Positions 1 through 7,271 of a stretch of 28,387 nt of DNA are shown here, in pieces. The stretch is from Stenotrophomonas maltophilia. GTDB lineage: Bacteria > Pseudomonadota > Gammaproteobacteria > Xanthomonadales > Xanthomonadaceae. Location of the stretch: the NCBI GenBank assembly GCA_002435595.1, contig DJBL01000132.1, positions 1 through 28,387 of the forward strand, written 5' to 3'. Positions within the stretch are counted from its first letter, which is position 1. Each line of letters opens with the position of its first letter. The position numbers and the translations under genes are program-made. Below the pieces are notes generated by a model. It saw only the letters and a program-made list of their open reading frames with translations, was not told the origin of the DNA and did not search any database.

Positions 1-1254
1 GGCGGCGGTGGGTGGCACGCGGCGGCGCAGCCGCCAGGCGATGGCGCCGCCGGCCACGGTCAGCACGCCGACGAAACCGCACACGCCCAGCCAGTCCCAG
101 TGCGTGTAGAACACGCCACCGATCACCCCGGCCACGCTGGAGCCCAGGTAATAGGCAAACAGATACAGCGCCGAGGCTTCGGCGCGCATCGCCCCGGCGC
201 GGCTGCCCACCCAGCTGCTGGCCACCGAATGGCCACCGAAGAAGCCGAAGGTCACCAGCGCGATGCCCAGCGCCATGCAGCCCAGCCACGGCAGTGCCAG
301 CAACGCGATGCCCACGGCGATCAGCCCGTAGCAGATGGCCAGCACGCGGCTGCGCCCGTGCCGGTTGGCCTGTTGCCCCATCCACGCCGAGCTGAAGGTG
401 CCCACCAGGTACACGCTGAAGATCAACCCGACCACGGTCTGGCTCAAGCCATACGGCGGAGCCAGCAGGTGGTAGCCGAGGTAGTTGTAGAGGGTCACGA
501 ACACGCCCATCAGCACGAAGGCGGTGGCGAACAGCCACGGCAGGCCGGGGTCGGCAAACAGGCTGCGCCAGCGCGCCGGCAGCGCGCGCAGGCCGCCACG
601 GCGGCTCTGGAAATGGCGTGAGGGCGGCAGCTGGAACCACAGCAGCACGGTGCTCAGCAGGGCGATCAGCGAGACCACGCCGATGCCCCAGCGCCAGCCC
701 CAGTGGTCGGCCACGATACCGGCGATGAGGCGGCCGCTCATGCCGCCGATCGCGTTGCCGCCGATGTACAGGCCCATCGCCAGGCCCAGCGCGCGGCTGT
801 CCATCTCTTCGGCGAGGTAGGTCATGCCCACCGCCGGCACCCCGCTCAACGCGATGCCCAGCAGCGTGCGCAGCACCAGCAGGGTCGACCAGTCATCGAC
901 CATCGCCGTGGCCACCGACAACACGCTGGACGCCAGCAGGGCCGCCACCATCACGCCACGGCGGCCGATGCGGTCGGAGATCAGCCCGGCCATCAGCATC
1001 GACACCGCCAGCAGGCCGGTGCTCAGCGACAGGGTCAGCGCGCTGTTGGCCGCCGAGACGCCGAAGTGCCGGCTGAACTCGGGCAGCAGCGGCTGCACCG
1101 TGTAGAGCAGGCCGAACGTGGAAAACCCGGCCAGGAACAGCGCAGCGGCGGTGCGCCGGAACGCCGGGGTGCCTTGCTGGATGTGCTCGGAGGCCACCGC
1201 TGCGGTGGCTGCCGGGGAGCTGCGGGGGGGAACCGCTGCGGTGTCGCCATTCAT
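1..1254 (-). CDS. MFS transporter, YnfM-like (3' end beyond window)
   Basis: Inner-membrane drug/sugar efflux permease of the major facilitator superfamily. The frame is open from an ATG at 1254 to base 1 (418 codons, no stop), so the C-terminus lies outside the window. E. coli YnfM is about 417 residues, so little should be missing. The N-terminal ~35 residues are hydrophilic. Hydrophobic helices follow, beginning around FLAGFSTFGLLYTVQPLLP. The MFS motif A, GLISDRIGRRG, is at about residues 90-100 between helices 2 and 3. A second half rich in Gly/Ala helices follows. No clear Shine-Dalgarno is visible; a GTAG-headed hairpin lies just before the start codon. Substrate is not predictable. 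It may be co-transcribed with lepB upstream, but a strong inverted repeat separates them. Confidence 0.9.
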   Translation of the reverse strand, partial: MNGDTAAVPPRSSPAATAAVASEHIQQGTPAFRRTAAALFLAGFSTFGLLYTVQPLLPEFSRHFGVSAANSALTLSLSTGLLAVSMLMAGLISDRIGRRGVMVAALLASSVLSVATAMVDDWSTLLVLRTLLGIALSGVPAVGMTYLAEEMDSRALGLAMGLYIGGNAIGGMSGRLIAGIVADHWGWRWGIGVVSLIALLSTVLLWFQLPPSRHFQSRRGGLRALPARWRSLFADPGLPWLFATAFVLMGVFVTLYNYLGYHLLAPPYGLSQTVVGLIFSVYLVGTFSSAWMGQQANRHGRSRVLAICYGLIAVGIALLALPWLGCMALGIALVTFGFFGGHSVASSWVGSRAGAMRAEASALYLFAYYLGSSVAGVIGGVFYTHWDWLGVCGFVGVLTVAGGAIAWRLRRRVPPTAA

Positions 1255-1258
1255 GCCG

Positions 1259-1280
1259 GTAGGGCCCGCGTGGACGGGCC
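1259..1280 (+). repeat. GTAG-headed small hairpin (SMAG/REP-like)
   Basis: GTAG at 1259-1262 is followed by GGCCCG (1263-1268), a six-base loop and CGGGCC (1275-1280). It resembles the GTAG-plus-stem REPs of Stenotrophomonas. It sits only 4 bases upstream of the MFS start codon (minus strand), where it could hide the ribosome site in the mRNA leader. Confidence 0.4.
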
Positions 1281-1324
1281 GGAGCGAAGAGTCAGCGCTC
1301 AGGATAGGCAGCACCGGCAGGTCG

Positions 1325-1369
1325 ATCGATAACCTGGAATGTCTGGATCGAGACGTTCCAGGTATCGAT
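1325..1369. promoter_or_regulatory. Long imperfect inverted repeat between lepB and MFS gene
   Basis: The left arm at 1325-1344 reads ATCGATAACCTGGAATGTCT. The right arm (1351-1369), reverse-complemented, reads ATCGATACCTGGAACGTCT. The arms differ by one bulged base and one mismatch, with the six-base spacer GGATCG. It lies downstream of the lepB stop and upstream of the MFS start on the same strand. It could be a terminator (though no T-run follows) or an operator for a dimeric regulator of the efflux gene. Confidence 0.55.
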
Positions 1370-1386
1370 TCAGTTCGGCACCGCGG

Positions 1387-2013
1387 TTATAGCGCCTGCC
1401 AGGTGAGTCCTTCGCCACGCCGGTAATAGACGTGCGACGCCTTGCCGTACAGCGCACTGGCCTGGACCAGCCCGAAGAAGCGGCCGTCGGCGCTGTTGCC
1501 GCGGTGGTCGCCGAGCATCAGCACCTGCCCGGCCGGCACGGTCAGCCCGCCGATGTCCGGACCGCCGCCCTGGCCCAGATCGAGCCGGGCCAGGTGCTGG
1601 CCGAAATCTTCGATCTCGCCCGCGCCCGCCTCGGCCAGCGGCTGGCCGTTGATGCTCAGGTGGCCCTGGTGCAGCTCCACCCGGTCACCGCCGACCGCGG
1701 CGATGCGCTTGATCAACCGCGTGCCGTCCACCGGCGAGTCGAACACGGCCACATCGCCGCGCCGTGGCTGGCCGGTGTGCAGCAGTTCGAGCGCGGTGAA
1801 CGGCAGGCGCAGGCCGTAGGCGCGCATGTCCACCACCACGCGGTCGCCGGGCATCAGGGTGTACTGCATCGAGCCGCTGGGCACCTGGTAGTGGTTGGCC
1901 AGCGAATCGCGCGCGGCCATGAGCAGGCCGAGCATGAGCGCCAGGGGCAGGGCTTCCTTCTTCAGCCAGGACAGCAGCCGGTGGGAAGCGGGGGGGTTGG
2001 CAGGCGTATCCAT
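1387..2013 (-). CDS. lepB: Signal peptidase I (short form)
   Basis: Membrane-anchored S26 peptidase that cleaves Sec/Tat signal peptides on the periplasmic side. The chosen ATG at 2013 is preceded by GAGAGAA; the open frame continues upstream to 2124 without homology. The product is 208 residues. One hydrophobic anchor lies at about residues 21-33, followed by the catalytic serine in PSGSM (Ser48). The general-base lysine is in TRLIKRIAAVGG (Lys102), and box E is GDHRGNSADGRFFG near the C-terminus. E. coli LepB is 324 residues with two anchors; this one has a single anchor and is compact. The usual MxPTL after the catalytic serine reads MQYTL. Xanthomonads normally carry a longer lepB beside lepA, so this may be a second paralogue (inference). 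It is divergent from the AroQ-like pair. Confidence 0.92.
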   Translation of the reverse strand: MDTPANPPASHRLLSWLKKEALPLALMLGLLMAARDSLANHYQVPSGSMQYTLMPGDRVVVDMRAYGLRLPFTALELLHTGQPRRGDVAVFDSPVDGTRLIKRIAAVGGDRVELHQGHLSINGQPLAEAGAGEIEDFGQHLARLDLGQGGGPDIGGLTVPAGQVLMLGDHRGNSADGRFFGLVQASALYGKASHVYYRRGEGLTWQAL

Positions 2014-2192
2014 GGCCGGGTTCTCTCGGGAGACCGGGCTGTGACCCTGCCGGCACGCCCCGAGTTCCCGAACGCTGCGCGCAGAAGCTACGCGATGTTT
2101 ACGCCCGGCGACCACTGCGGGCATGGCGGTTTTACGGTCCCCGGCCGCATCGTGGCATCTCCGCGCCGCACGGCGCCTGCACGAGGTGTTCC

Positions 2193-2609
2193 ATGACCAT
2201 CCTGATGATCCGGCACACGCCGCCTGGCGCGGCGCCGGATGCCGCGCCGCTGCCTGCCCGGATCGCCGGGCACCGCCTGGCCTGCCGCGACTGCGACTCG
2301 TTGCCGGCCCTGGTGCGCTGCCTGCAGCGCGCCCAGCGCAGCCGACCGGCGCTGGTGCTGATCGCCACCGCGGCGGTGGATGCGCCGCAGTGGGCGCGCT
2401 ACGGCCAGGCCCTGCGCACGGCGCTGGAGGCGCTGCCGGCCCCGTACATCGAGATGGCTGCCAACGACGATGACGCGCTGGACGAGCACCTGCACCCGCA
2501 GCACGCGCCGACCGCGCGGGTGGTGTGCAGCAGTGGCCGCGCCGATGCCTGCCGGCTGTCGCTGGCGATCGCCGCGCGGCGCCTGCAGACCCTGCCGGAG
2601 GGTGCCTGA
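2193..2609 (+). CDS. Diverged AroQ-like small protein, copy 1
   Basis: Function unknown. The 138-residue product starts at an ATG with GAGGTG 6 bases upstream. I read it as a decayed type II 3-dehydroquinase fold. Residues 29-45 correspond to the QSxxExxLxxxI helix region. LPAPYIEM (81-88) matches the P-x-IEVH strand, and ARVVCSSGRADACRLSLAI (108-126) matches the GxIxGxGxxGYxLAL helix that closes the AroQ trimer. The catalytic lid (REPxxYG) is absent and the histidine of IEVH is replaced by Ala, so dehydroquinase activity is not expected. Its stop is 3 bases before the next gene, which has the same architecture, suggesting translational coupling and perhaps a hetero-oligomer. The family assignment is by eye from motif order and is not certain. 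Confidence 0.75.
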   Translation: MTILMIRHTPPGAAPDAAPLPARIAGHRLACRDCDSLPALVRCLQRAQRSRPALVLIATAAVDAPQWARYGQALRTALEALPAPYIEMAANDDDALDEHLHPQHAPTARVVCSSGRADACRLSLAIAARRLQTLPEGA

Positions 2610-2612
2610 GCC

Positions 2613-3062
2613 ATGTCGATCTTCATCATCCGCGGACCGGAAGCAGCCGGCCCGTTGATCCGCACGGCGCAGCCGTTGCCGGCCCCGGTGCTGAAATCGC
2701 TGGTGCACCGCGCGATCGACGCCGGCACCACCGTGGCCATCCGTGCCTGTGGCTCGGAACAGGAGCTGCTGGATGCATTGCGCGTGGCCGACCACAGCCG
2801 CGGCGAGGTGACCCTGCTCGATCCCGGCGCCTGCGTGGACAGCGTGCGCCTGCACCGGCTGCTGCCACATCTGCACAACGTCTACGTGGAGGTGCATGAC
2901 GATGACACGCGCACGCCGGAGGCGTGCCTGCCGGCGGACGTGGGCCAGCGCATCGGCGTGGCGCATGGGTACTGCGCCCAGAGTTACATGCATGCGCTGG
3001 AGATCGCGCTGGACCACCTGGGCTGCAGCGAGATCGTGGAAGGCGTGCACGTGGGCACCTGA
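2613..3062 (+). CDS. Diverged type II dehydroquinase-like protein (AroQ fold), copy 2
   Basis: 149 residues; GGAGGG lies just upstream of the ATG, inside the end of copy 1. The AroQ motif order is clear. FIIRGPE (4-10) replaces the IINGPNL strand. IRACGSEQELLDAL (43-56) matches QSNSEGELIDxI. TLLDPGA (67-73) matches the INPGAYTHTS loop with Asn changed to Asp. VYVEVH (90-95) keeps the Glu and His of IEVH, and GVAHGYCAQSYMHALEIAL (115-133) matches the C-terminal GYxLAL helix. The flexible lid carrying the catalytic Arg and Tyr (REPxxYG) is missing. True AroQ makes 3-dehydroshikimate in the shikimate pathway; this protein probably does not. A pseudoenzyme, a ligand-binding role or a changed substrate are all possible. 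A strong terminator follows. Confidence 0.82.
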   Translation: MSIFIIRGPEAAGPLIRTAQPLPAPVLKSLVHRAIDAGTTVAIRACGSEQELLDALRVADHSRGEVTLLDPGACVDSVRLHRLLPHLHNVYVEVHDDDTRTPEACLPADVGQRIGVAHGYCAQSYMHALEIALDHLGCSEIVEGVHVGT

Positions 3063-3085
3063 GCGCGCGGCACCGGTTGGCCTAC

Positions 3086-3120
3086 GAAAAACGGCAGGGT
3101 TTCCCCTGCCGTTCTTGTTT
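3086..3120. terminator. Bidirectional intrinsic terminator
   Basis: A perfect 9-bp stem ACGGCAGGG (3091-3099) / CCCTGCCGT (3104-3112) with loop TTTC is preceded by AAAA and followed by TCTTGTTT. It lies between the convergent AroQ-like pair and dcp and can serve both strands. Confidence 0.88.
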
Positions 3121-3129
3121 CCGGGCGGA

Positions 3130-3150
3130 GTACCGACCCACGGTCGGTAC
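3130..3150. repeat. REP-like palindrome GTACCGACC-N3-GGTCGGTAC
   Basis: A perfect 9-bp inverted repeat with a 3-base centre lies 17 bases before the dcp stop. The CCGACC/GGTCGG core recurs in the palindrome at 7234-7250, which suggests a dispersed REP family and not a unique site. Confidence 0.6.
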
Positions 3151-3167
3151 CGGCCCGCATGCAGCGA

Positions 3168-5324
3168 TTACTTCAGGCCGCGGTTGACCAGCAGCGGTTC
3201 CACCGACGGGTCCTTGCCGCGGAACTCGCGGTACAGGTCGGCCAGCTCGACGCTGTTGCCGCGCGAGAGGATCTTGTCGCGGAACACCTGGCCGTTCTCC
3301 GGGGTCAGCCCGCCGTTCTCCTTGAACCACTCGAAGGCATCGTGGTCGAGCACTTCGGCCCAGAAGTAGGCGTAGTAACCGGCCGAATAGCCGCCGCCCC
3401 AGATGTGGTCGAAATAGCTGGTGCGGTAGCGCGGCGGCACCTGTGCCAGGTCCACCTTGAACTTCTTCAGCGCGGCCGCTTCAAACGGCGCCACGTCCTG
3501 CAGCGGCGCATCGGCCGGCTGGGTGTGCCAGGCCAGGTCGAGCAGCGCGGCCGACAGGTACTCGGTGGTCGCATAGCCCTGGTTGAAGGTACGTGCCTTG
3601 AGGATCTTGTCGACCAGCGCCTGCGGCATCGGCTCGCCGGTCTTGTAGTTCTTGGCGTAGTTGGCGAAGACCTTCGGGTCCAGCGCCCAATGCTCGTTGA
3701 ACTGCGAGGGGAACTCGACGAAATCGCGCGAGGTGCTGGTGCCGGCGATCGAGGGGTACTTCACCTTGGAGAACATGCCATGCAGCGCGTGGCCGAACTC
3801 ATGGAACATCGTGGTCACGTCATCGAAGCTGAGCAGCGCGGGCTGGCCGGCGGCGGGCTTGGTGAAGTTGCACACGTTGTAGACCACCGGCTTGGCACCG
3901 GTCAGGCCATCCTGTTCGACGAACACGTCCATCCAGGCGCCACCGGACTTGCTGTCACGCTTGAAGTAGTCGGTGTAGAACAGGGCCAGCGAGGTGCCGT
4001 CCTTGTCGAACACTTCGTAGACCTTCATGTCCGGGTGGTAGGTGGGGATGTCGGTGCGCGGCTTGAAGGTGATGCCGTACAGCTGCGTGGCGGCGTAGAA
4101 GACGCCGTTCTGCAGCACGTTGTCCATCTCGAAGTACGGCTTGATCTGCGATTCGTCCAGGTCGTACTGCGCCTTGCGCACCTGTTCGGCGTAGAAGTCC
4201 CAGTCCGAGGCGGCCAGCTTGAAGCCGCCCTTCTGGGCGTCGATCACCTTCTGCATCTCGCCGATCTCGCCACGCGCCTTGGCGGTGGCCGCCGGCACGG
4301 TGTCGGTGAGCAGCTTGAGTGCGGCGGCCGGGGTCTTGGCCATCTGGTCGGCCAGGCTGTAGGCGGCGTAGTTGTCAAAGCCGAGCAGCTTGGCCTTCTG
4401 CGCACGCAGCTGGGCCAGGCGCTGCACGGTCTGCCGGGTGTCGTTGGCGTCGCCCTTTTCGGCGCGGGTTTCCGACGCCTTGAGCACGGCGGCGCGCTGT
4501 TCGCGATCGCTCAGCGAGGCCAGCACCGGCTGCTGGGTGGTGTTCTGCAGCGGCAGCAGGTACTTGCCGTCCAGCTTGCGATCCTTGGCGTCGGCGGCGG
4601 CGGTGTTGATCGCATCCTCGTCCAGGCCGGCCAGCTTGGCCTTGTCGTCCACCACCACCGCACCGGCAGCCGTGGCGGCGACCAGGCGGGTGTGGAACTG
4701 GGTGGCCAGCGTGGTTTCTTCCACGTTGAGCTTGCGCAGCGAGGCCTTGTCGGCATCGTTGAGCTGGGCGCCGGCGCGCACGAATTCCTGGTAGTCACGT
4801 TCGACCAGGCGCAGCTGCACCGGGTCCAGCCCCAGCGACTGGCGCTGGTCGTAGACGCTCTTGATGCGGGCAAACAGCTTGGGGTCCAGGTTGATCTCGT
4901 CCTGGTGGTCGGCCAGCTTGGGCGCCACTTCTTCCTGGATCTTCTGGCGCGCTTCGTTGGTATCGGCCTGGACCAGGCCGAAGAAGATCCGCGACACGCG
5001 GGTCAGGGTCTCGCCGCTGCGCTCGAGCGCCTCGATGGTGTTGTCGAAGGTGGCCGGTTCGGGGTTGTCGGCGATCTTGCGGACTTCGGCCAGGTGCTGC
5101 TTCATGCCTTCATTGAAGGCCGGCAGGTAGTCGCTGTCCTTGATCTTGTCGAACGGCGGCGCCTGGAACGGCAGCGTGCTGGCGCTCAACAGGGGGTTGG
5201 TGGAGGCATCGGCCGGCTGCTGCGCGGCGGGGGTCTGGGTGTCGGACACGGGGGTGGACTCCTTGCCGGAACAGGCCGCCAGCGCCAGGCTGATGGCAGC
5301 GGCCAAAACTACGGTACGCGACAT
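3168..5324 (-). CDS. dcp: M3-family peptidyl-dipeptidase Dcp, lipoprotein form
   Basis: Zinc metallopeptidase (M3A) that removes dipeptides from the C-terminus of oligopeptides. It is 718 residues, starting at an ATG with AAGGAG about 11 bases upstream. The N-terminus is a lipoprotein signal ending in LALAAC, lipidation Cys18, so the enzyme should be anchored to a membrane facing the periplasm. E. coli Dcp (681 residues) lacks this. The zinc site is HEFGH at residues 508-512, with the third ligand Glu537 in FVEFPSQFNEHW, and the C-terminal M3 block YFWAEVLDHDAFEWF is present. Length beyond E. coli Dcp is mostly the signal and a Thr/Ala/Pro linker. It is convergent with the AroQ-like genes and separated from them by a terminator. 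Confidence 0.95.
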   Translation of the reverse strand: MSRTVVLAAAISLALAACSGKESTPVSDTQTPAAQQPADASTNPLLSASTLPFQAPPFDKIKDSDYLPAFNEGMKQHLAEVRKIADNPEPATFDNTIEALERSGETLTRVSRIFFGLVQADTNEARQKIQEEVAPKLADHQDEINLDPKLFARIKSVYDQRQSLGLDPVQLRLVERDYQEFVRAGAQLNDADKASLRKLNVEETTLATQFHTRLVAATAAGAVVVDDKAKLAGLDEDAINTAAADAKDRKLDGKYLLPLQNTTQQPVLASLSDREQRAAVLKASETRAEKGDANDTRQTVQRLAQLRAQKAKLLGFDNYAAYSLADQMAKTPAAALKLLTDTVPAATAKARGEIGEMQKVIDAQKGGFKLAASDWDFYAEQVRKAQYDLDESQIKPYFEMDNVLQNGVFYAATQLYGITFKPRTDIPTYHPDMKVYEVFDKDGTSLALFYTDYFKRDSKSGGAWMDVFVEQDGLTGAKPVVYNVCNFTKPAAGQPALLSFDDVTTMFHEFGHALHGMFSKVKYPSIAGTSTSRDFVEFPSQFNEHWALDPKVFANYAKNYKTGEPMPQALVDKILKARTFNQGYATTEYLSAALLDLAWHTQPADAPLQDVAPFEAAALKKFKVDLAQVPPRYRTSYFDHIWGGGYSAGYYAYFWAEVLDHDAFEWFKENGGLTPENGQVFRDKILSRGNSVELADLYREFRGKDPSVEPLLVNRGLK

Positions 5325-5466
5325 GAAACGGGCTCCTTGGAATGGGGTGCGGCTGCGGAAAACCGCAGCCGATCACCCTACTCCGATTGCCCGCAGGCAG
5401 CATGTGCCGGACGTGGCGTATGGCTGTGCGGGCCCCGGCGCCAGCGCGGGCGGGGCCTGGCCCGGC

Positions 5467-6069
5467 TCAGACGGTGCCGCGGTTCTTGCCCTGCCAGGGG
5501 CGGTAGTAGGCGCGGATGGCAGCCATGTCGGCGGCATCATCGCCGCTGGAGTGGAACAGCGGGCCGATCCCGATGGTCTTCTCCGGGTAGTGGAAGTACG
5601 CCGCCAGCACCGGCACGTCGGCCATCCGCGCGATCTTCAGGAAGCCGGCCTTCCAGTGGGTGACCGCCTTGCGGGTGCCCTCGGGGGTGATGGCGTACCA
5701 CATGCGCTCGGAATTGCGGATCAGGCTGACCGCCTGCTCCACGGTGCCCTGCGGCGAACTGCGGTCCAGCGGGATCACCCCCAGCGCGCGCAGCAGCGGC
5801 GACAGCGGCCACCAGAACAGCGAGGCCTTGCCCAGCACCTTGACCTGCATGCCCAGCGCGATCTTGGCTGCCATGCCCCAGAACCCGTCCCAGTTGGAGG
5901 AGTGCGGGGCGATGATGAAGACCAGCTTGGGCACGTCCGGGAAGGTGCCCACCACCTTCCAGCCGCCCAGGCGCAAGGTGCAGCGGGCCAGCCAGCGGAG
6001 GAAGCGGTTGGGTTTGACCTGCGGCATGTTGGGCGGAACGGCCGGCAGCAGCGGACTTCGGTTGTTCAA
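5467..6069 (-). CDS. PlsC-like lysophospholipid acyltransferase family protein
   Basis: Membrane-associated glycerol(phospho)lipid acyltransferase. The catalytic HX4D motif is HSSNWD (His56, Asp61 from the start used here) and the acceptor-binding block is TPEGTRKA. At ~200 residues it is of the short PlsC-like type and lacks the extra helices of plsC proper, so the acceptor lipid is unknown. Start choice: a TTG at 6069 has GGGAG 7-8 bases upstream and overlaps nothing, lying 4 bases after the arfB stop. An ATG at 6027 (MPQVKPN) has no visible ribosome site. I prefer the TTG, which adds 14 residues. The gene is probably in one transcript with arfB. Confidence 0.87.
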   Translation of the reverse strand: MNNRSPLLPAVPPNMPQVKPNRFLRWLARCTLRLGGWKVVGTFPDVPKLVFIIAPHSSNWDGFWGMAAKIALGMQVKVLGKASLFWWPLSPLLRALGVIPLDRSSPQGTVEQAVSLIRNSERMWYAITPEGTRKAVTHWKAGFLKIARMADVPVLAAYFHYPEKTIGIGPLFHSSGDDAADMAAIRAYYRPWQGKNRGTV

Positions 6070-6073
6070 GCAA

Positions 6074-6505
6074 TCACTCCCAATTGCGTGTGGTGCGCCC
6101 GCGCTTGATCTGCGCGCGGCCCTTTTTCTCATCCAGGCGACGCATCTTCGCCCCATACGATGGCCGCGTGGCCACGCGCGGCTTGGGCACGCTGAGACTT
6201 TCCTGGATGAAGGCGGCCAGGCGCTCGCGGGCGTCGTCGCGGTTGCGGTCCTGGGTGCGGAACCGCTGGGCGTCGATGACCAGCACGCCCTCCCCGGTCA
6301 TGCGCCGGTCGCGCCGGGCCAGCAGGCGCGAGCGCAGCGCCTCCGGCAGCGACGGCGACCCGGCCACGTCAAAGCGCAGCTCCACCGCGGTGGACACCTT
6401 GTTCACGTTCTGGCCGCCGGCACCGCTGGCGCGCACGAAGCGTTCGACCAGTTCCGCATCGGGAATGGACAGGTGTGCGCTGATGGTGACGGGTCCGAGA
6501 GCCAT
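6074..6505 (-). CDS. arfB: Alternative ribosome-rescue factor ArfB (peptidyl-tRNA hydrolase YaeJ)
   Basis: A 143-residue member of the class-I release-factor family that enters stalled ribosomes without a stop codon and hydrolyses peptidyl-tRNA. The catalytic GGQ is at residues 30-32 in RASGAGGQNVNKVS. The long basic C-terminal tail (KMRRLDEKKGRAQIKRGR) is the segment that in ArfB enters the empty mRNA channel. Length matches E. coli YaeJ (140). Start is the ATG at 6505; an in-frame ATG three codons upstream (6514) is equally possible and neither has a strong ribosome site. The stop is 4 bases before the TTG of the acyltransferase gene. Confidence 0.93.
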   Translation of the reverse strand: MALGPVTISAHLSIPDAELVERFVRASGAGGQNVNKVSTAVELRFDVAGSPSLPEALRSRLLARRDRRMTGEGVLVIDAQRFRTQDRNRDDARERLAAFIQESLSVPKPRVATRPSYGAKMRRLDEKKGRAQIKRGRTTRNWE

Positions 6506-6554
6506 GGGCGGCATTGTAAAGGCAGGACCGCTGTCGAGGGTGAGCACAAGATCC

Positions 6555-6596
6555 CCGATGACGCCGATAACGTCCGTCATATGCGGTCCGATGACG
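6555..6596. promoter_or_regulatory. Direct repeat CCGATGACG in arfB/DUF2059 divergent gap
   Basis: CCGATGACG occurs at 6555-6563 and again at 6588-6596, 33 bp apart (about three helical turns), with CGTCAT in the opposite sense between them. This is compatible with a regulator binding one face of the helix. No matching regulator gene is in the window. Confidence 0.25.
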
Positions 6597-6644
6597 TCTT
6601 CGCGGGTATCCTCGTGCTTCCATGCAACGCAGGATGCCCCGCAC

Positions 6645-7208
6645 ATGCTTTCGATTCGTCCCCTGGCCCGGCTCGGCCTGATCCTCGCCCTCGGCCTGGC
6701 CGCCGCCGCGCCCGCACTGGCCACGCCGCCCTCCGATGCCGACATCAACCGGCTGCTGGCCGCCTCGCGTGCGCAGAGCTTGCTGGACGGCATGCTGCCG
6801 CAGCTGGAAGCGATGCAGCGCCAGCAGTTCGAACAGATTGCCCAGCGCCGACCGCTGGATGCCGGCCAGATCGAGCAGCTCAAGCGGATGGAGCAACGCA
6901 CCAACGCCACCATCCGCAAGGCGCTGTCGTGGCAGGAGCTGCGGCCGATGTATGTGGACCTCTACAAGAAGAGCTTCAGCAAGGAAGACGTGCTGGCAAT
7001 GGCCGAGTTCTACGAGAGCGCGGCCGGGCAGAGCCTGCTCGACAAGACCCCGGTGCTGATGCAGAACGTCATGGTGGCCATCCGCGCACGGATGGACCCG
7101 CTGTTGGCTGATCTGGAAAAGGACATGCAGGCGATCGTGAATGAACGGCCGCGCCCGGCCAACAACGGGAACCCGCCGGTGGTCGACGTGCCCGAACCGC
7201 GCAGGTAA
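6645..7208 (+). CDS. Secreted DUF2059-domain protein
   Basis: A 187-residue protein of unknown function. Residues 1-26 are a Sec signal peptide ending PALA, followed by TPPSDADINRLLAAS. The DUF2059 region (~100-160) contains MYVDLYKKSFSKEDVLAMAEFYESAAGQSLLDKTP, read in parts as the family's typical YxxxFsxeElxxlxxFYxSxxGq pattern. A Pro/Asn-rich tail follows. The ATG at 6645 has AGGA 11 bases upstream. It is divergent from arfB across 139 bases. The family is periplasmic by signal peptide; no enzyme activity is established. It is convergent with truC. Confidence 0.85.
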   Translation: MLSIRPLARLGLILALGLAAAAPALATPPSDADINRLLAASRAQSLLDGMLPQLEAMQRQQFEQIAQRRPLDAGQIEQLKRMEQRTNATIRKALSWQELRPMYVDLYKKSFSKEDVLAMAEFYESAAGQSLLDKTPVLMQNVMVAIRARMDPLLADLEKDMQAIVNERPRPANNGNPPVVDVPEPRR

Positions 7209-7220
7209 GGCCACGCTCGG

Positions 7221-7259
7221 CGGGCCGCGCAGGGCCGACCGTCGGTCGGCGCTGGCCCG
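7221..7259. terminator. Hairpin between convergent genes, REP-like core
   Basis: An inner palindrome GCCGACCG-T-CGGTCGGC (7234-7250) is nested in an outer stem CGGGCC/GGCCCG (7221-7226 / 7254-7259). It separates the DUF2059 gene from truC. No T-run follows on either strand, so it may act as a REP or mRNA-end stabiliser more than as an intrinsic terminator. Confidence 0.5.
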
Positions 7260-7271
7260 CCGGTGGGGCGG

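Noticed and set aside
3159..5663. An 834-codon plus-strand open frame over dcp
   Set aside because: Antisense of the clear M3 peptidase (HEFGH motif) and without any recognisable domain.
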